Below are positions 25,613 to 35,057 of a stretch of DNA of 64,000 nucleotides, one piece after another. Every line of letters starts with the position of its first letter. The stretch's first letter is position 1. The stretch is from NCBI RefSeq assembly GCF_001439845.1, contig NZ_JYLO01000021.1, forward strand, positions 47,854-111,853, read 5' to 3'. The translations under genes were made by a program, and so were the position numbers. Source of the stretch: Pseudomonas lactis. GTDB lineage: Bacteria; Pseudomonadota; Gammaproteobacteria; Pseudomonadales; Pseudomonadaceae. A model generated the notes under the pieces. It did not search any database. It saw only the letters and a list, made by a program, of their open reading frames with translations, and was not told the DNA's origin.

Positions 25613-26404
25613 TCAGGCTGCGAATGCAGGCCGAGCAGACACTTGCTCAGCTTCCGGCACCGGCCCAAACAACGCCTTCTGCACCGCCTGCTGCGCCTGA
25701 TACGCCAATGCCGCACGTTCCTGCCCGGCGCAGGCAATCGGCTTGAGCACATGAATCTCCACATCGCCGCGGTCATTGGAAAACAAGCGCATCAGGTGCG
25801 AGAGCAAATCATCATCGCCAATAAAGGGCGCCAGCGGGTCGACCTGGCCGTCGCGCAGATACCGAATCGCTACCGGCTGCAGTGACACATCCGCATCGAT
25901 CGCGCTGGCCAGCAAGCGCCCGTGGAACGTGCGCAGGCCGCGACCGTCGGTGGTGGTGCCTTCGGGGAACATCAGCAAGGGGTGCTGTTGCTCCAGATGA
26001 CGGGTCATCTGCTTGCGAATCAGTTGGCTGTCACCTGAACCGCGACGAATAAACAGGCTGCCCGCCTTGGCCGCCAACCAGCCCGCCACCGGCCAGGTAC
26101 GCACCTCGGCCTTGGACAAAAACGACATCGGCGCCACCATGCCCAGCAACGGGATGTCCGTCCAGGACACGTGATTGCTCACCCACAGCATCGGCGTTTG
26201 CGGCAACTCGCCGTGCACCGTCACACGAAAGGGCAGGGCGTTGGTCAGTCGCGCCATAAAGAAGCGTGACCAACGCTGGCGCCGCACCATCGAGTTAGCC
26301 ACGCCCAGGCGCTCGAACAGGCCGAACACACTGGCCATGCTCAACCCCAGCCCCACCACCAACAGCACGCGGGCGATGCGCCCGTAAATGCGCAGGCGGT
26401 TCAT
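25613..26404 (-). CDS. olsA: Lyso-ornithine lipid O-acyltransferase / PlsC-type acyltransferase
   Basis: 263 residues from the ATG at 26404, which overlaps the olsB stop (TGATG); the longer frame to 26443 runs into olsB and is rejected. PlsC motifs: NHVSWTD (catalytic His and Asp) and FPEGTTTDG. One N-terminal membrane segment (ARVLLVVGLGLSMASVF). Adds the second fatty acid to lyso-ornithine lipid, and can act on lysophosphatidate in related enzymes. Coupling to olsB makes the ornithine lipid role likely. Confidence 0.9.
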   Translation of the reverse strand: MNRLRIYGRIARVLLVVGLGLSMASVFGLFERLGVANSMVRRQRWSRFFMARLTNALPFRVTVHGELPQTPMLWVSNHVSWTDIPLLGMVAPMSFLSKAEVRTWPVAGWLAAKAGSLFIRRGSGDSQLIRKQMTRHLEQQHPLLMFPEGTTTDGRGLRTFHGRLLASAIDADVSLQPVAIRYLRDGQVDPLAPFIGDDDLLSHLMRLFSNDRGDVEIHVLKPIACAGQERAALAYQAQQAVQKALFGPVPEAEQVSARPAFAA

Positions 26405-27159
26405 CACATGGCCGCCTTGAAGTGGCGCGCGTAGCGCGGGCACAACTCGTCGCGCTTGAGCAGGATAAACACGTCGGCCACCTGGAAGTCTTCATCCCAG
26501 CACGGCTCGCCGCAGATCTTCGCGCCCAGGCGCATGTAGGCCTTGAGCAGCGGCGGCATTTCGGCGATGACGTTGGACGGCAGGTCCAGGGCCGGCAGCG
26601 GTTTTTTTGGTTCGGCGCGCAGGTGTTCGTTGCACAGGTAGCGCTCGCGCAAGCGCTGCATAATCGCGTGGGCCTGGATGCCGCCGTCGTGCATCGGGAT
26701 GCTTGCGCAGCCCATCAGGTAGCTGTAGCCACCCTGGTTGAGCACCTCGGCCAACTCGCCCCACAGCACCGCGATGGTGCCGCCATTGCGGTAGGCCGGG
26801 TCGACGCAGGTGCGGCCAATCTCCAGGATCGGGCCCTGCAAGTGCAGCAGGCCGTGCAGGCTGAATTCTTCTTCGCTGTAGAACCGGCCCAGGGTGCTGG
26901 CGGCCTGGTGGTCGAGCAGGCGGGTGGTGGCGACGAGTCGACCGCTGTTCAAATCCCGCACGCCGATATGGCTGCAGTGAACATCATAGTCATCCATGTC
27001 CAGACCCAGTTCCGCGCCTTTCAGCTTGGCGTTGAATTCGCCGCTGAATACGTTGAACCGCAGGGCCTGGGCTTCCTGCAATGCCTGTGCGCCTACCAGG
27101 CGTTCGGCTTGCAGACGGCGTTCATTGCCTTTGTCGCTGATGCGGGCGATCTGAGTCAT
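26404..27159 (-). CDS. olsB: L-ornithine N-acyltransferase (acyl-ACP dependent)
   Basis: First step of phosphorus-free ornithine membrane lipid synthesis: 3-hydroxyacyl transfer from ACP to ornithine. 251 residues, GNAT fold; family blocks QEAQALRFNVFSGEF, RLLDHQAASTLGRFYSEEEF, EIGRTCVDPAYRNG and LMGCASIPMHDGG. Such genes respond to phosphate limitation in several bacteria; no clear Pho box was found by eye in the upstream 150 bp. Confidence 0.92.
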   Translation of the reverse strand: MTQIARISDKGNERRLQAERLVGAQALQEAQALRFNVFSGEFNAKLKGAELGLDMDDYDVHCSHIGVRDLNSGRLVATTRLLDHQAASTLGRFYSEEEFSLHGLLHLQGPILEIGRTCVDPAYRNGGTIAVLWGELAEVLNQGGYSYLMGCASIPMHDGGIQAHAIMQRLRERYLCNEHLRAEPKKPLPALDLPSNVIAEMPPLLKAYMRLGAKICGEPCWDEDFQVADVFILLKRDELCPRYARHFKAAM

Positions 27160-27344
27160 AGCGAGTCTCCGGGTGCCGGCCAGGTTGCGGCCAGTCGACT
27201 TTGTTGTCCAAAGTCAGGCTATGTAGCCTCGGTGTCAGCTCCATGAAGTTACGGTGACGGTTGGATGACAGCCCCCTTGTCGCAAATCTGTCACTGGCGT
27301 GAGCTAGGCTCGCGGGCTTGAATGCCCTCCTTGAGTTTGCGTCC

Positions 27345-28418
27345 ATGGTCCGAGGCCTGTTGTGCGTTGCCCTGCTGTTTGTCACCGTGAATGCTCGCGC
27401 TGAAATCTGGCCTGATAAGGAGTGGGCCCTGGGCACAGCCCTCGCCGGCCCCGCTGTCGATGCCCTGGACGCCTACGCTTTCCCAACCCGCGACGATGCC
27501 ACCCGCACCGGTATTCGCACCGATGCGTTGTTGGTCATTCGCGACGGCGAAATCATTTATGAACGCTACGCCGCGCCCACCACTGTGAGCACACCGCACC
27601 TCACCTGGTCCGTCAGCAAAAGCCTGATGGCTACCGTGCTGGGCGTGGCCTATGGGCAAGGCCGCTTCAAACTCAGCGACGCCGCCGCACGTTTCTACCC
27701 GCCGATGAAGCAGCACCCCAAGGTGAGCATGGCCGACCTGCTGCACTGGGCCTCGGGGTTGGATTGGCAGGAAGACTACGAGTACGCCCCGTTGAAATCT
27801 TCGGTGGTGGCGATGCTTTACACCCGTGGCCACACGGACATGGCGCAATTCGCAGCGGATACCGAAGCCGCCGCCGCCCCTGGCCAGGCTTTCCGTTATT
27901 CCAGTGGCGACAGCAATATCCTCTCCGCTGCGCTCAAGGGCATGCTCGGCCACAAGGCCTACATGACCTACCCGTGGGACGCGCTGTTCCAGCCCCTGGG
28001 CATTCGCGACGCAACCTGGGAAACCGATGCCGATGAGACGTTTGTCGCGTCGTCCTATGCCTACCTCACGGCCCGCGATCTGGCACGGGTCGGACTGCTG
28101 ATGGCGCGGGATGGACGCTGGGGCGAGCGGCAACTGCTGCCCAAGGACTGGGTCGCCTTTAATCGCAGGCCCTTCGACCACTACAAAGCCGGCCAGGATG
28201 AAGCCGTGCCGGGCGGCCATTGGTGGCTCAACACCGGCGCCCCCCAACCCTGGCCCGACGCACCGGCCACCACCTTCGCCGCGCTGGGGCACTGGGGCCA
28301 GGCGCTGTACGTGCTGCCCGACGAACACCTGGTGATCGTGCGCTACGGCGATGATCGGGATGGCCGTTACCGGCATAACGAACTGCTCAAACGCGTGCTG
28401 GCGGCGGTGCGCTCATGA
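27345..28418 (+). CDS. Periplasmic serine hydrolase (beta-lactamase/class C family)
   Basis: 357 residues from the ATG at 27345, chosen because it gives the signal peptide MVRGLLCVALLFVTVNARA; the frame extends to a TTG at 27318 with no better RBS. Penicillin-binding fold motifs: SVSK (SxxK nucleophile, near residue 95), YSSGDSN (YxN-like, near 190) and a late HWGQ. It is probably an esterase or peptidase rather than a resistance enzyme, given divergence from AmpC. The next small gene overlaps its stop (ATGA). Confidence 0.85.
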   Translation: MVRGLLCVALLFVTVNARAEIWPDKEWALGTALAGPAVDALDAYAFPTRDDATRTGIRTDALLVIRDGEIIYERYAAPTTVSTPHLTWSVSKSLMATVLGVAYGQGRFKLSDAAARFYPPMKQHPKVSMADLLHWASGLDWQEDYEYAPLKSSVVAMLYTRGHTDMAQFAADTEAAAAPGQAFRYSSGDSNILSAALKGMLGHKAYMTYPWDALFQPLGIRDATWETDADETFVASSYAYLTARDLARVGLLMARDGRWGERQLLPKDWVAFNRRPFDHYKAGQDEAVPGGHWWLNTGAPQPWPDAPATTFAALGHWGQALYVLPDEHLVIVRYGDDRDGRYRHNELLKRVLAAVRS

Positions 28419-28729
28419 TTCGTCGTCATCCATTTATCAGCGTTTTACTGGTGTTATTTATCGCACTCTTGGGCTGGGTTTGGCATGAACGCGTCAACCT
28501 GCAAGCCTTCCCCGACATCATCGCGGCGTACACCGCCAAGGAGTATTGCTCGTGTCGGTATGTGGCGAACAACCCTGCGGAGTATTGCCTGGGGTATGTG
28601 AAGCAGTACGTGCCCATCAGTGCGTTTATCGACACGCCTGAGCGCAGTGAAGTGACAGCGAGTGGGTTGGGGCGTACGCATACAGCGCGATGGATAGGCA
28701 ACCGCCAAGGCTGCCGCCTTAACCCCTGA
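28415..28729 (+). CDS. Small membrane-anchored hypothetical protein
   Basis: 104 residues, starting inside the stop of the hydrolase gene (ATGA), so translationally coupled. N-terminal membrane anchor or signal (FISVLLVLFIALLGWVW), then a short periplasmic domain with four cysteines (CSC, YCLGY, GCRL) that could form two disulfides. No recognised domain; conserved pairing with the hydrolase would suggest a partner or chaperone role (inference). Confidence 0.7.
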   Translation: MIRRHPFISVLLVLFIALLGWVWHERVNLQAFPDIIAAYTAKEYCSCRYVANNPAEYCLGYVKQYVPISAFIDTPERSEVTASGLGRTHTARWIGNRQGCRLNP

Positions 28730-28744
28730 CACACCCAAATTCCC

Positions 28745-28834
28745 CTGTGGGAGCTGGCTTGCCTGCGATAGCGGCAGGTCAGTCAACATCACGAGTGCCT
28801 GTGCCGCCGTCATCGCAGGCAAGCCAGCTCCCAC
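28745..28834. repeat. REP pair (inverted)
   Basis: Opposed GTGGGAGCTGGCTTGCCTGCGAT cores between convergent genes. Confidence 0.9.
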
Positions 28835-28911
28835 ATCGTATTTGTGCTGATCATGGGCAATTGAGAGAGATACAGACAAGCGCCCGATGCGGTGCACCGG
28901 GCGCGTACTAC

Positions 28912-29205
28912 TTACAGCAGGGTTTGACTGCCAGGCTGCATCGCCAGCAGCAAGTCATCAATGATCGCCTTACCCATCTCACCCAGATAATGCGAGGCAA
29001 ACGCAAACTTTTCCGCCTTGGGGTCCATGGCCGCTTCAAGCGCGAGCATTTTGGCGTAGTAGAGCACGTGGGAGGCGTGTTCGAGGGCTTCCACAAGCGG
29101 AACCCCGGCGTTGACGCGGAACAGTTTCAGGTGGCTTTTGTTTTCTCCGCAATCTGCGAAGGTGGCAGCGCCGATGGTTTCGGCTGAGGGTATTTCGTAC
29201 GGCAT
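28912..29205 (-). CDS. DUF3077-like small protein
   Basis: 97 residues from the ATG at 29205, which has AAAGGAG 8 bp upstream; the longer frame to 29316 runs through this RBS. The sequence (LFRVNAGVPLVEALEHASHVLYYAKMLALEAA, then HYLGEMGKAIIDDLL) is an all-helical pattern typical of DUF3077 proteins of Pseudomonas. Function unknown. Confidence 0.75.
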   Translation of the reverse strand: MPYEIPSAETIGAATFADCGENKSHLKLFRVNAGVPLVEALEHASHVLYYAKMLALEAAMDPKAEKFAFASHYLGEMGKAIIDDLLLAMQPGSQTLL

Positions 29206-29410
29206 AAGCTTGCTCCTTTGGTACAACCAAAATGAGCTTCTTTCTCGGGATTCCACGCCCGGTCGCTGATGAGCAGCGACGCCGCAGAGATTAACCCTAT
29301 GCACGCGCCCTCGCAACCGGTGGCAAATAGCTGTTGTGGCGAGGGAGCTTGCTCCCGGTAGCGGTGGGGCAGTTACAACTGTTTAGCTGACACTCCGCCA
29401 TCGCAGCAAA

Positions 29411-29942
29411 GGTATCTACACAACTTTCTGGGCTGTAGCAGCAGACGCTAACCACGATGCGGAGCGAGCCGCTGTTGATCTTGCTCTGCTTTTGCTCTTG
29501 ATCTTAGGCGCCCCGTCAAACCACGCTGGCCGAACACAGGCTTGAATTCGGCGGCGGCCCACGGATTCAAGCCTGCGTTCGGGCACACCGAGCCAAAGCG
29601 AGGTGCCGAGTGGTGGGGCAAGAGCGTTTTGCTTACTTTGCCGCTTTTGCAAAGTGAGCCGCCGTCAGGGCGGAACCCTAAGTGGCCGTTACCGCAGAAA
29701 TGGATATGTACTCGGTATAACAGTGTCGCCTGTCAGGCCGCCTTCGCGAGCAAGCCCGCTCACAGTTGGATCGCGGGGTGTCAGGTAGATAGGTGTCGGC
29801 TGGCAGGCCGCCATCGCAGGCAAGCCAGCTCCCACATTTGGATCGCGGTGCGTCAGCTAGATCTGCGTCATCTGTCACTCCGTCACGGGAGCAAGCTCCC
29901 TCGCCACAGGACCAGCGTCGCACCAAAGTTGTGTAGATACCT
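29411..29942. repeat. Composite MITE-like repeat, copy 1, with 18-bp terminal inverted repeats
   Basis: Bounded by AGGTATCTACACAACTTT (29411-29428) and its exact complement AAAGTTGTGTAGATACCT (29925-29942). Inside, from the left: a roughly 280-bp segment (29429-29710, containing GCCGAGTGGTGGGGCAAGAG and CCGTTACCGCAGAAATGGAT) shared in inverted orientation with copies 2 and 3, then REP-like half-sites (GCAGGCAAGCCAGCTCCCAC) and GGGAGCAAGCTCCCTCGCCACAGG. The central 50 bp or so differ from copies 2 and 3. No credible gene inside: short frames lack RBS and known domains. With the flanking bases this accounts for the 0.9-kb gap before the M20 gene. Confidence 0.85.
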
Positions 29943-30121
29943 ATGGCCATCGTAGGCAAGCCAGCTCCCATCTATGGATGTGTGTGGGCTCACGGAAAAA
30001 AGCTCGGCCCTGATGTTCCCCAGAGTGGAACCACCTTTGATTGTCCTCACGCGCACATCGCGCTTAGCTGTCGATGTGTTGCAAACAAGAACGGGACCAC
30101 CCGCCTGTGAGGAGAATCACC

Positions 30122-31300
30122 ATGCGCCCGCACCAGCACATTCTGGATTGGCTCAGCGACGTTGCCAGCGACTTGCACGCTGTGCGTCACGATATCCACG
30201 CCCATCCCGAACTCGGCTTTGAAGAGAATCGCACCTCAGCGCTGGTCTCACAGTCACTCAAGGAGTGGGGCTATGAGGTGCACACCGGCATCGGCAAGAC
30301 CGGTGTGGTCGGCGTGCTGCGCAATGGCAACAGCTCGCGCACGTTGGGCATTCGCGCCGACATGGACGCCTTGCCCATCATCGAAAACACCGGTGCGGCC
30401 TATACCAGCCAGCATGCCGGCTGCATGCACGCCTGCGGGCATGACGGCCACACCACCATGTTGCTCGGCGCCGCGCGTTACTTGGCGGCGACGCGGCAGT
30501 TTCACGGCACCTTGAACCTGATTTTCCAACCCGCCGAAGAAGGCCAGGGCGGCGCCGAGGCGATGTTGGCGGACGGTTTGCTGGAGCGTTTCCCCTGTGA
30601 GGCGCTGTTCGGCATGCACAATATGCCGGGCTTGCCGGCTGGGCATCTGGGCTTGAGGGGGGGGCCGATGATGGCCTCCCAGGACCTGCTCACCGTGACC
30701 CTCGAAGGCGTCGGTGGCCACGGCTCTATGCCGCACCTTACCGTCGATCCACTGGTGGCTGCCGCCAGTATGGTCATGGCCTTGCAAACGGTGGTGGCGC
30801 GCAATATCGACACCCAGGAAGCCGCTGTCGTCACGGTCGGCGCCCTTCAAGCAGGGCAAGCCGCCAACGTGATTCCCCAGCAAGCCCTGCTGCGCCTGAG
30901 CCTGCGCGCACTTAACCCCAAGGTACGCGAACAGATGCTGGAACGGGTCAACGCGATCATCCAGACCCAGGCCGCCAGCTTCGGCTGCACCGTGCAGGTC
31001 GAACACCGCCCGGCTTACCCGGTGCTGGTCAACCATGCCGAAGAAACCGAATTCGCCCGCCAGGTCGGTGTGGCCTTGCTCGGCGCCGATGCGGTGGACG
31101 GCAACACCCGCACGCTGATGGGCAGCGAAGACTTCGCCTGGATGCTGCAACGCTGCCCCGGCAGTTACTTGTTTATCGGCAACGGCGTGTCGCGGCCGAT
31201 GGTGCACAACCCCGCCTATGACTTCAACGACGACATCCTGCTGACCGGCGCCGCCTATTGGGGCGCGCTGGCCGAGAGCTGGCTCAAGCCGGCCGGCTAA
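30122..31300 (+). CDS. M20-family amidohydrolase (hippurate/N-acyl-amino-acid hydrolase type)
   Basis: 392 residues from the ATG at 30122 (GAGGAG 6-7 bp upstream). Zinc peptidase-like family M20D: IRADMDALPI, HACGHDGHTTMLLGAARYL and QPAEEGQGGAEAML hold the metal ligands and catalytic acid, and GGHGSMPH is the dimerisation-domain motif. Releases an amino acid or amine from an N-acyl conjugate. First gene of a + strand block with a transporter, an amidase and an IclR regulator. Confidence 0.9.
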   Translation: MRPHQHILDWLSDVASDLHAVRHDIHAHPELGFEENRTSALVSQSLKEWGYEVHTGIGKTGVVGVLRNGNSSRTLGIRADMDALPIIENTGAAYTSQHAGCMHACGHDGHTTMLLGAARYLAATRQFHGTLNLIFQPAEEGQGGAEAMLADGLLERFPCEALFGMHNMPGLPAGHLGLRGGPMMASQDLLTVTLEGVGGHGSMPHLTVDPLVAAASMVMALQTVVARNIDTQEAAVVTVGALQAGQAANVIPQQALLRLSLRALNPKVREQMLERVNAIIQTQAASFGCTVQVEHRPAYPVLVNHAEETEFARQVGVALLGADAVDGNTRTLMGSEDFAWMLQRCPGSYLFIGNGVSRPMVHNPAYDFNDDILLTGAAYWGALAESWLKPAG

Positions 31301-31310
31301 CCCAAACCCT

Positions 31311-31412
31311 TGTAGGAGCGAGCTTGCTCGCGAAAATCGTCAACGCTGACGCAGCGCTTTGAGGTAGCCCGTGTTGCCTGCGCGTTTTTCGCGAGCAAGC
31401 TCGCTCCTACAG
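31311..31412. repeat. Inverted TGTAGGAGCGAGCTTGCTCGCG repeat pair
   Basis: Opposed copies of TGTAGGAGCGAGCTTGCTCG separated by about 60 bp, between the hydrolase and transporter genes. Same family as 22129-22160 and 47939-48035. Confidence 0.85.
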
Positions 31413-31469
31413 TAACGCCTTTTTCTGCCGCTGGACCCTTTCCCTGATCGGTTGAATGGAGTGTTCCTC

Positions 31470-32780
31470 ATGCAGACTTTAAAGCCCGGCGTTTCCCGCA
31501 CCCGCCAAGTGGTGGCGGCGGTGATCGGCAACGCGTTGGAATGGTATGACTTCATCGTTTACGGTTTCCTGGCTAGCACTATCGCTCGTCAGTTCTTCCC
31601 CTCGGAGGACGAATACGCCTCGCTGCTGATGGCGCTGGCCACCTTCGGCGTGGGCTTTTTCATGCGCCCGGTGGGCGGCATCCTCTTGGGCATCTACGCC
31701 GACCGCAAAGGCCGCAAGGCGGCGATGCAGTTGATTATCCGGTTGATGACCGTGTCCATCGCGCTGATCGCCTTCGCGCCGAACTATGCTGCCATCGGCA
31801 TGGGCGCGCCGTTGCTGATCGTGGTGGCGCGCATGCTGCAGGGGTTTGCTACCGGCGGTGAGTACGCGAGTGCTACGGCATTTCTGGTGGAAAGTGCACC
31901 GGCCCATCGCAAGGGGTTGTATGGCTCCTGGCAATTGGTGGGGCAATGCCTGGCGGTGTTCGGTGGGGCAGCCATGGTGGCGCTGGTCACGCATTTCTTT
32001 TCGCCCGAAACCCTCGACCTGTGGGGCTGGCGCCTGCCGTTTGTGCTGGGCTTGTTGATCGGCCCGGTGGGGTTGTGGATTCGTCGGCACATGGAAGACC
32101 CGGAAGAGTTTATCGAAGCGCGCAAGCAAGCCACCGGCCCCGCGCCGAGCCTCATGCAAGTGCTGCGCGAGCATCGGCGCAGTATCCTGGTGTCCATGGG
32201 CCTGGCCTGCGGCGCGACGGTGTCGTTTTATGTGGTGCTGGTGAACATGCCGACCTTCGCCCACAAGAACCTCGGCCTGCCGCTGGATCAGGTGTTGATG
32301 GTGCAGATGTTTGCGGTGGCGTTGATGACCGTGGTGATCCCCTTGTCCGGCCTGCTCTCGGATCGGTTGGGGCGGCGGCCGGTATTGATGGCATTCACCC
32401 TGGCCTTCTTCGTGATGGTCTACCCCTTGTATGTGTGGGTGGCCGCCGCGCCGTCCATCGAGCGCCTGCTGGTGATGCAGGTGATGTTGTGCACGGCGAT
32501 TGGGGGCTTCTTCGGGCCAGCGCCGACGGCATTGGCCGAACAGTTCCCTATCGAGGTGCGCTCGACCGGCGTGTCGGTGGCCTATAACGTGGCGGTGATG
32601 GTGTTCGGAGGTTTCGCGCCGTTGATCGTGACCTGGCTGAGCAAGGTGCTGAGCACGCCGGTGGCGCCCTCGTTTTATGTATTGTTCGCCTGCGTGCTGA
32701 CGCTGCTGGGCACTTACTGCATGCGCGAGGCCCCCCGGGCGAGCAAGCCGTTGCCGTTTTCCAGAGAGGTGAAGCCTTGA
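31470..32780 (+). CDS. MHS-family MFS transporter
   Basis: 436 residues from the ATG at 31470; the frame opens at 31452, but GGAGTG upstream fits 31470 better. Metabolite:H+ symporter signs: GNALEWYDFIVYGF, GGILLGIYADRKGRKAAM, RMLQGFATGGEYASA. Likely imports the substrate of the adjacent hydrolases. The downstream amidase starts within its stop codon. Confidence 0.88.
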   Translation: MQTLKPGVSRTRQVVAAVIGNALEWYDFIVYGFLASTIARQFFPSEDEYASLLMALATFGVGFFMRPVGGILLGIYADRKGRKAAMQLIIRLMTVSIALIAFAPNYAAIGMGAPLLIVVARMLQGFATGGEYASATAFLVESAPAHRKGLYGSWQLVGQCLAVFGGAAMVALVTHFFSPETLDLWGWRLPFVLGLLIGPVGLWIRRHMEDPEEFIEARKQATGPAPSLMQVLREHRRSILVSMGLACGATVSFYVVLVNMPTFAHKNLGLPLDQVLMVQMFAVALMTVVIPLSGLLSDRLGRRPVLMAFTLAFFVMVYPLYVWVAAAPSIERLLVMQVMLCTAIGGFFGPAPTALAEQFPIEVRSTGVSVAYNVAVMVFGGFAPLIVTWLSKVLSTPVAPSFYVLFACVLTLLGTYCMREAPRASKPLPFSREVKP

Positions 32781-34219
32781 GTATTGTTGATTGGGATGCC
32801 ACTGAACTGTCGCGGGCCATTCATGGACGGCAGGTGTCGTGCGAAGAGGTGATGCAGGCGTACCTGGCGCAGATCCAGCGCTTTAACCCCGGCGTGAATG
32901 CGCTGGTGTCGTTGCGCGACAGCGAGGCCGTGCTGGCCGAGGCGAGGGCGTGCGATCGTGAGTTGGACCAGGGCCGCTCCCGTGGCTGGATGCATGGCAT
33001 GCCCCAGGCCATCAAGGACCTGGCGGCCACCCAGGGCTTGCGCACCACCTTGGGCTCACCGTTGTTCGCCGAGCATGTGCCGGGCGAAGACGCCATCAGC
33101 GTGGCGCGGGTGCGGGCCAGTGGCGCGATCATCATCGGCAAGACCAACGTGCCGGAGTTCGGCCTGGGCTCCCACACCTACAACACGCTGTTCGGCACCA
33201 CCGGCAATGCCTATGACCCGCGCCTTGCAGCCGGCGGCAGCAGTGGCGGGGCGGCGGTGGCCCTGGCGCTGCGTATGCTGCCGGTGGCCGACGGCAGTGA
33301 CATGATGGGCTCGCTGCGCAACCCGGCGGCGTTCAACAACGTGTTCGGCTTGCGCCCCTCCCAAGGGCGGGTGCCCCACGGGCCGATGCCGGAGCTGTTC
33401 GTGCAGCAACTGGGCACCGAAGGCCCGATGGGGCGCAGCGTCACGGATGTGGCGCGGTTGCTGAGCATCCAGGCCGGTTACGACCCCCGCGCGCCGCTGT
33501 CCTCCCAGGCCGATCCGGCGGTGCTGGGCCAGCCGTTGCAGCGCGACTTCAAGGGCGCACGCCTTGGTTGGCTGGGGGACTACAACGGTTATCTGCCGAT
33601 GGACGCGGGCGTGATGAGCCTGTGCGAAGCGGCGCTGGATGATTTCGCCAGGTTGGGCTGTGAAGTGCACAGCTGCCAACCGGACTTTTCCATGGCGCGC
33701 CTGTGGCGCTGCTGGTTGGTTCATCGCCATTGGCTGGTGCACGGCAACCTCGGCGCGGCCTACGCTAACCCGCAAAAACGCGCACTGCTCAAGCCCGAGG
33801 CTCAATGGGAAGTGGAGGGTGGCCATGGCTTGAGTGCCCAGCAGGTTTACCAGGCGTCGGTGGATCGTAGTGAGTGGTACCGCGCTTTGGGCAAGCTGTT
33901 CGAACGTTACGATTTCCTGCTGTTGCCCACTGCCCAGGTGTTCCCTTTCGATGCACAACAGCCGTGGCCACGCCTCGTCGGCGGGCGTGAAATGGACACT
34001 TATCACCGCTGGATGGAAGTGGTGATCGGCCCGACCCTCGCCGGTTTGCCGAGCATGAGCATCCCCGTGGGCTTCAACCCCCAGGGCCTGCCCATGGGCC
34101 TGCAAATCATTGGCCCGGCCCAGGCCGACAGGGCCGTGTTGCAATTGGCCTACGCCCATGAGCAACTGACCCAATGGGTACAACGCCGGCCACCGGCGTG
34201 CCTTGCAACGACCCGCTGA
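32777..34219 (+). CDS. Amidase (amidase-signature family)
   Basis: 480 residues from a TTG at 32777 overlapping the transporter stop; AGAGGTGAAG upstream supports it and no ATG fits. The Ser-cisSer-Lys triad is visible: Lys in PQAIKDLAATQG, the Ser-rich loop AAGGSSGGAA and the downstream GSDMMGSLRNPA. Hydrolyses an amide to acid plus ammonia or amine. Together with the M20 hydrolase it implies stepwise breakdown of an amide compound taken up by the MHS transporter. Confidence 0.9.
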   Translation: MSIVDWDATELSRAIHGRQVSCEEVMQAYLAQIQRFNPGVNALVSLRDSEAVLAEARACDRELDQGRSRGWMHGMPQAIKDLAATQGLRTTLGSPLFAEHVPGEDAISVARVRASGAIIIGKTNVPEFGLGSHTYNTLFGTTGNAYDPRLAAGGSSGGAAVALALRMLPVADGSDMMGSLRNPAAFNNVFGLRPSQGRVPHGPMPELFVQQLGTEGPMGRSVTDVARLLSIQAGYDPRAPLSSQADPAVLGQPLQRDFKGARLGWLGDYNGYLPMDAGVMSLCEAALDDFARLGCEVHSCQPDFSMARLWRCWLVHRHWLVHGNLGAAYANPQKRALLKPEAQWEVEGGHGLSAQQVYQASVDRSEWYRALGKLFERYDFLLLPTAQVFPFDAQQPWPRLVGGREMDTYHRWMEVVIGPTLAGLPSMSIPVGFNPQGLPMGLQIIGPAQADRAVLQLAYAHEQLTQWVQRRPPACLATTR

Positions 34220-34282
34220 GCGCTGACGGGCCTGTATCTTGCTGTGAAAAAAGATCATCCACCGGCAACAGGGAGATCGAAC

Positions 34283-35041
34283 ATGGAGACAGGCACCGTA
34301 CGCTCGGTTGAGCGCGCTCTGGCAATCGTCGAATTGCTGGGCGAGCACCAGGCCCTGGGGCTGGAAGAGTTGCACTACCTCACGCGCCTGCCCAAGGCCA
34401 CGGTGTCGCGCATGTTGCTGACCTTGCAGGAGCAGGGCTGGGTCTATCGGGGCCTGAGTGATCGGCGTTACCGCCTGCGTACCCGACGCTTGTTCGGCGA
34501 CACCCAGCAACGCTTCAAGCGCCAGGTGGTGGAGAGCGCCGCGCCCTGGTTGCTGGAACTCAGCGAGCGCACCGGGCTGGTGGTGGACTTGTCGTGCTTC
34601 GATGGCGAGCGCCTGGAGGTCATGGAGAGTGCGATTCCCAGCGTGTTGCGCAAGCTGTACCCGAACAACTGCCAGATCGTCGGCCAGTACGCCAGCCTGT
34701 TCCATTCCGCGATGGGCAAAGCCTGCTTGACGCAATTGCCGGCCGAAGAAGTACATCGCCTGGCAGGCCGTAATCATGTGGCGGCAGACGAGCACTATCG
34801 CGCATGCGAGCAAACCCAGCACCAGGGCTTTGGCCAGCGTACCGAGGGCTATTGGGAATATCCTGTGCGTTTGCCGTTCCTGATCCGGGCGGTGGCGCTG
34901 CCGGTGCGCGCCAATGGCCGCCTGGTGGGGAGCATGGCGCTGCATTGGCCAATGCATCAGGCGCCGGTGGAGCGAGTGTTGAATTTGCATATGGGCAGCC
35001 TTGAACAGGCGGTGTGCGAAGTGCAGCGAACGCTGGATTAA
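34283..35041 (+). CDS. IclR-family transcriptional regulator
   Basis: 252 residues from the ATG at 34283 (GGGAGATCGAAC upstream); the longer frame to 34244 adds an unconvincing leader. Winged HTH (about 5-65: RSVERALAIVELLGEHQALGLEELHYLTRLPKATVSRML) and a GAF-like effector domain. Last gene of the amide block, so probably its local regulator; position at the 3' end on the same strand is less usual than divergent IclR genes. Confidence 0.9.
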   Translation: METGTVRSVERALAIVELLGEHQALGLEELHYLTRLPKATVSRMLLTLQEQGWVYRGLSDRRYRLRTRRLFGDTQQRFKRQVVESAAPWLLELSERTGLVVDLSCFDGERLEVMESAIPSVLRKLYPNNCQIVGQYASLFHSAMGKACLTQLPAEEVHRLAGRNHVAADEHYRACEQTQHQGFGQRTEGYWEYPVRLPFLIRAVALPVRANGRLVGSMALHWPMHQAPVERVLNLHMGSLEQAVCEVQRTLD

Positions 35042-35057
35042 AAACACCGCAAAACCC

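Noticed and set aside
27345..28418. Serine hydrolase considered as AmpC beta-lactamase
   Set aside because: SxxK is present, but the rest of the AmpC motif set and its usual regulator ampR are not; only the broad family is claimed.
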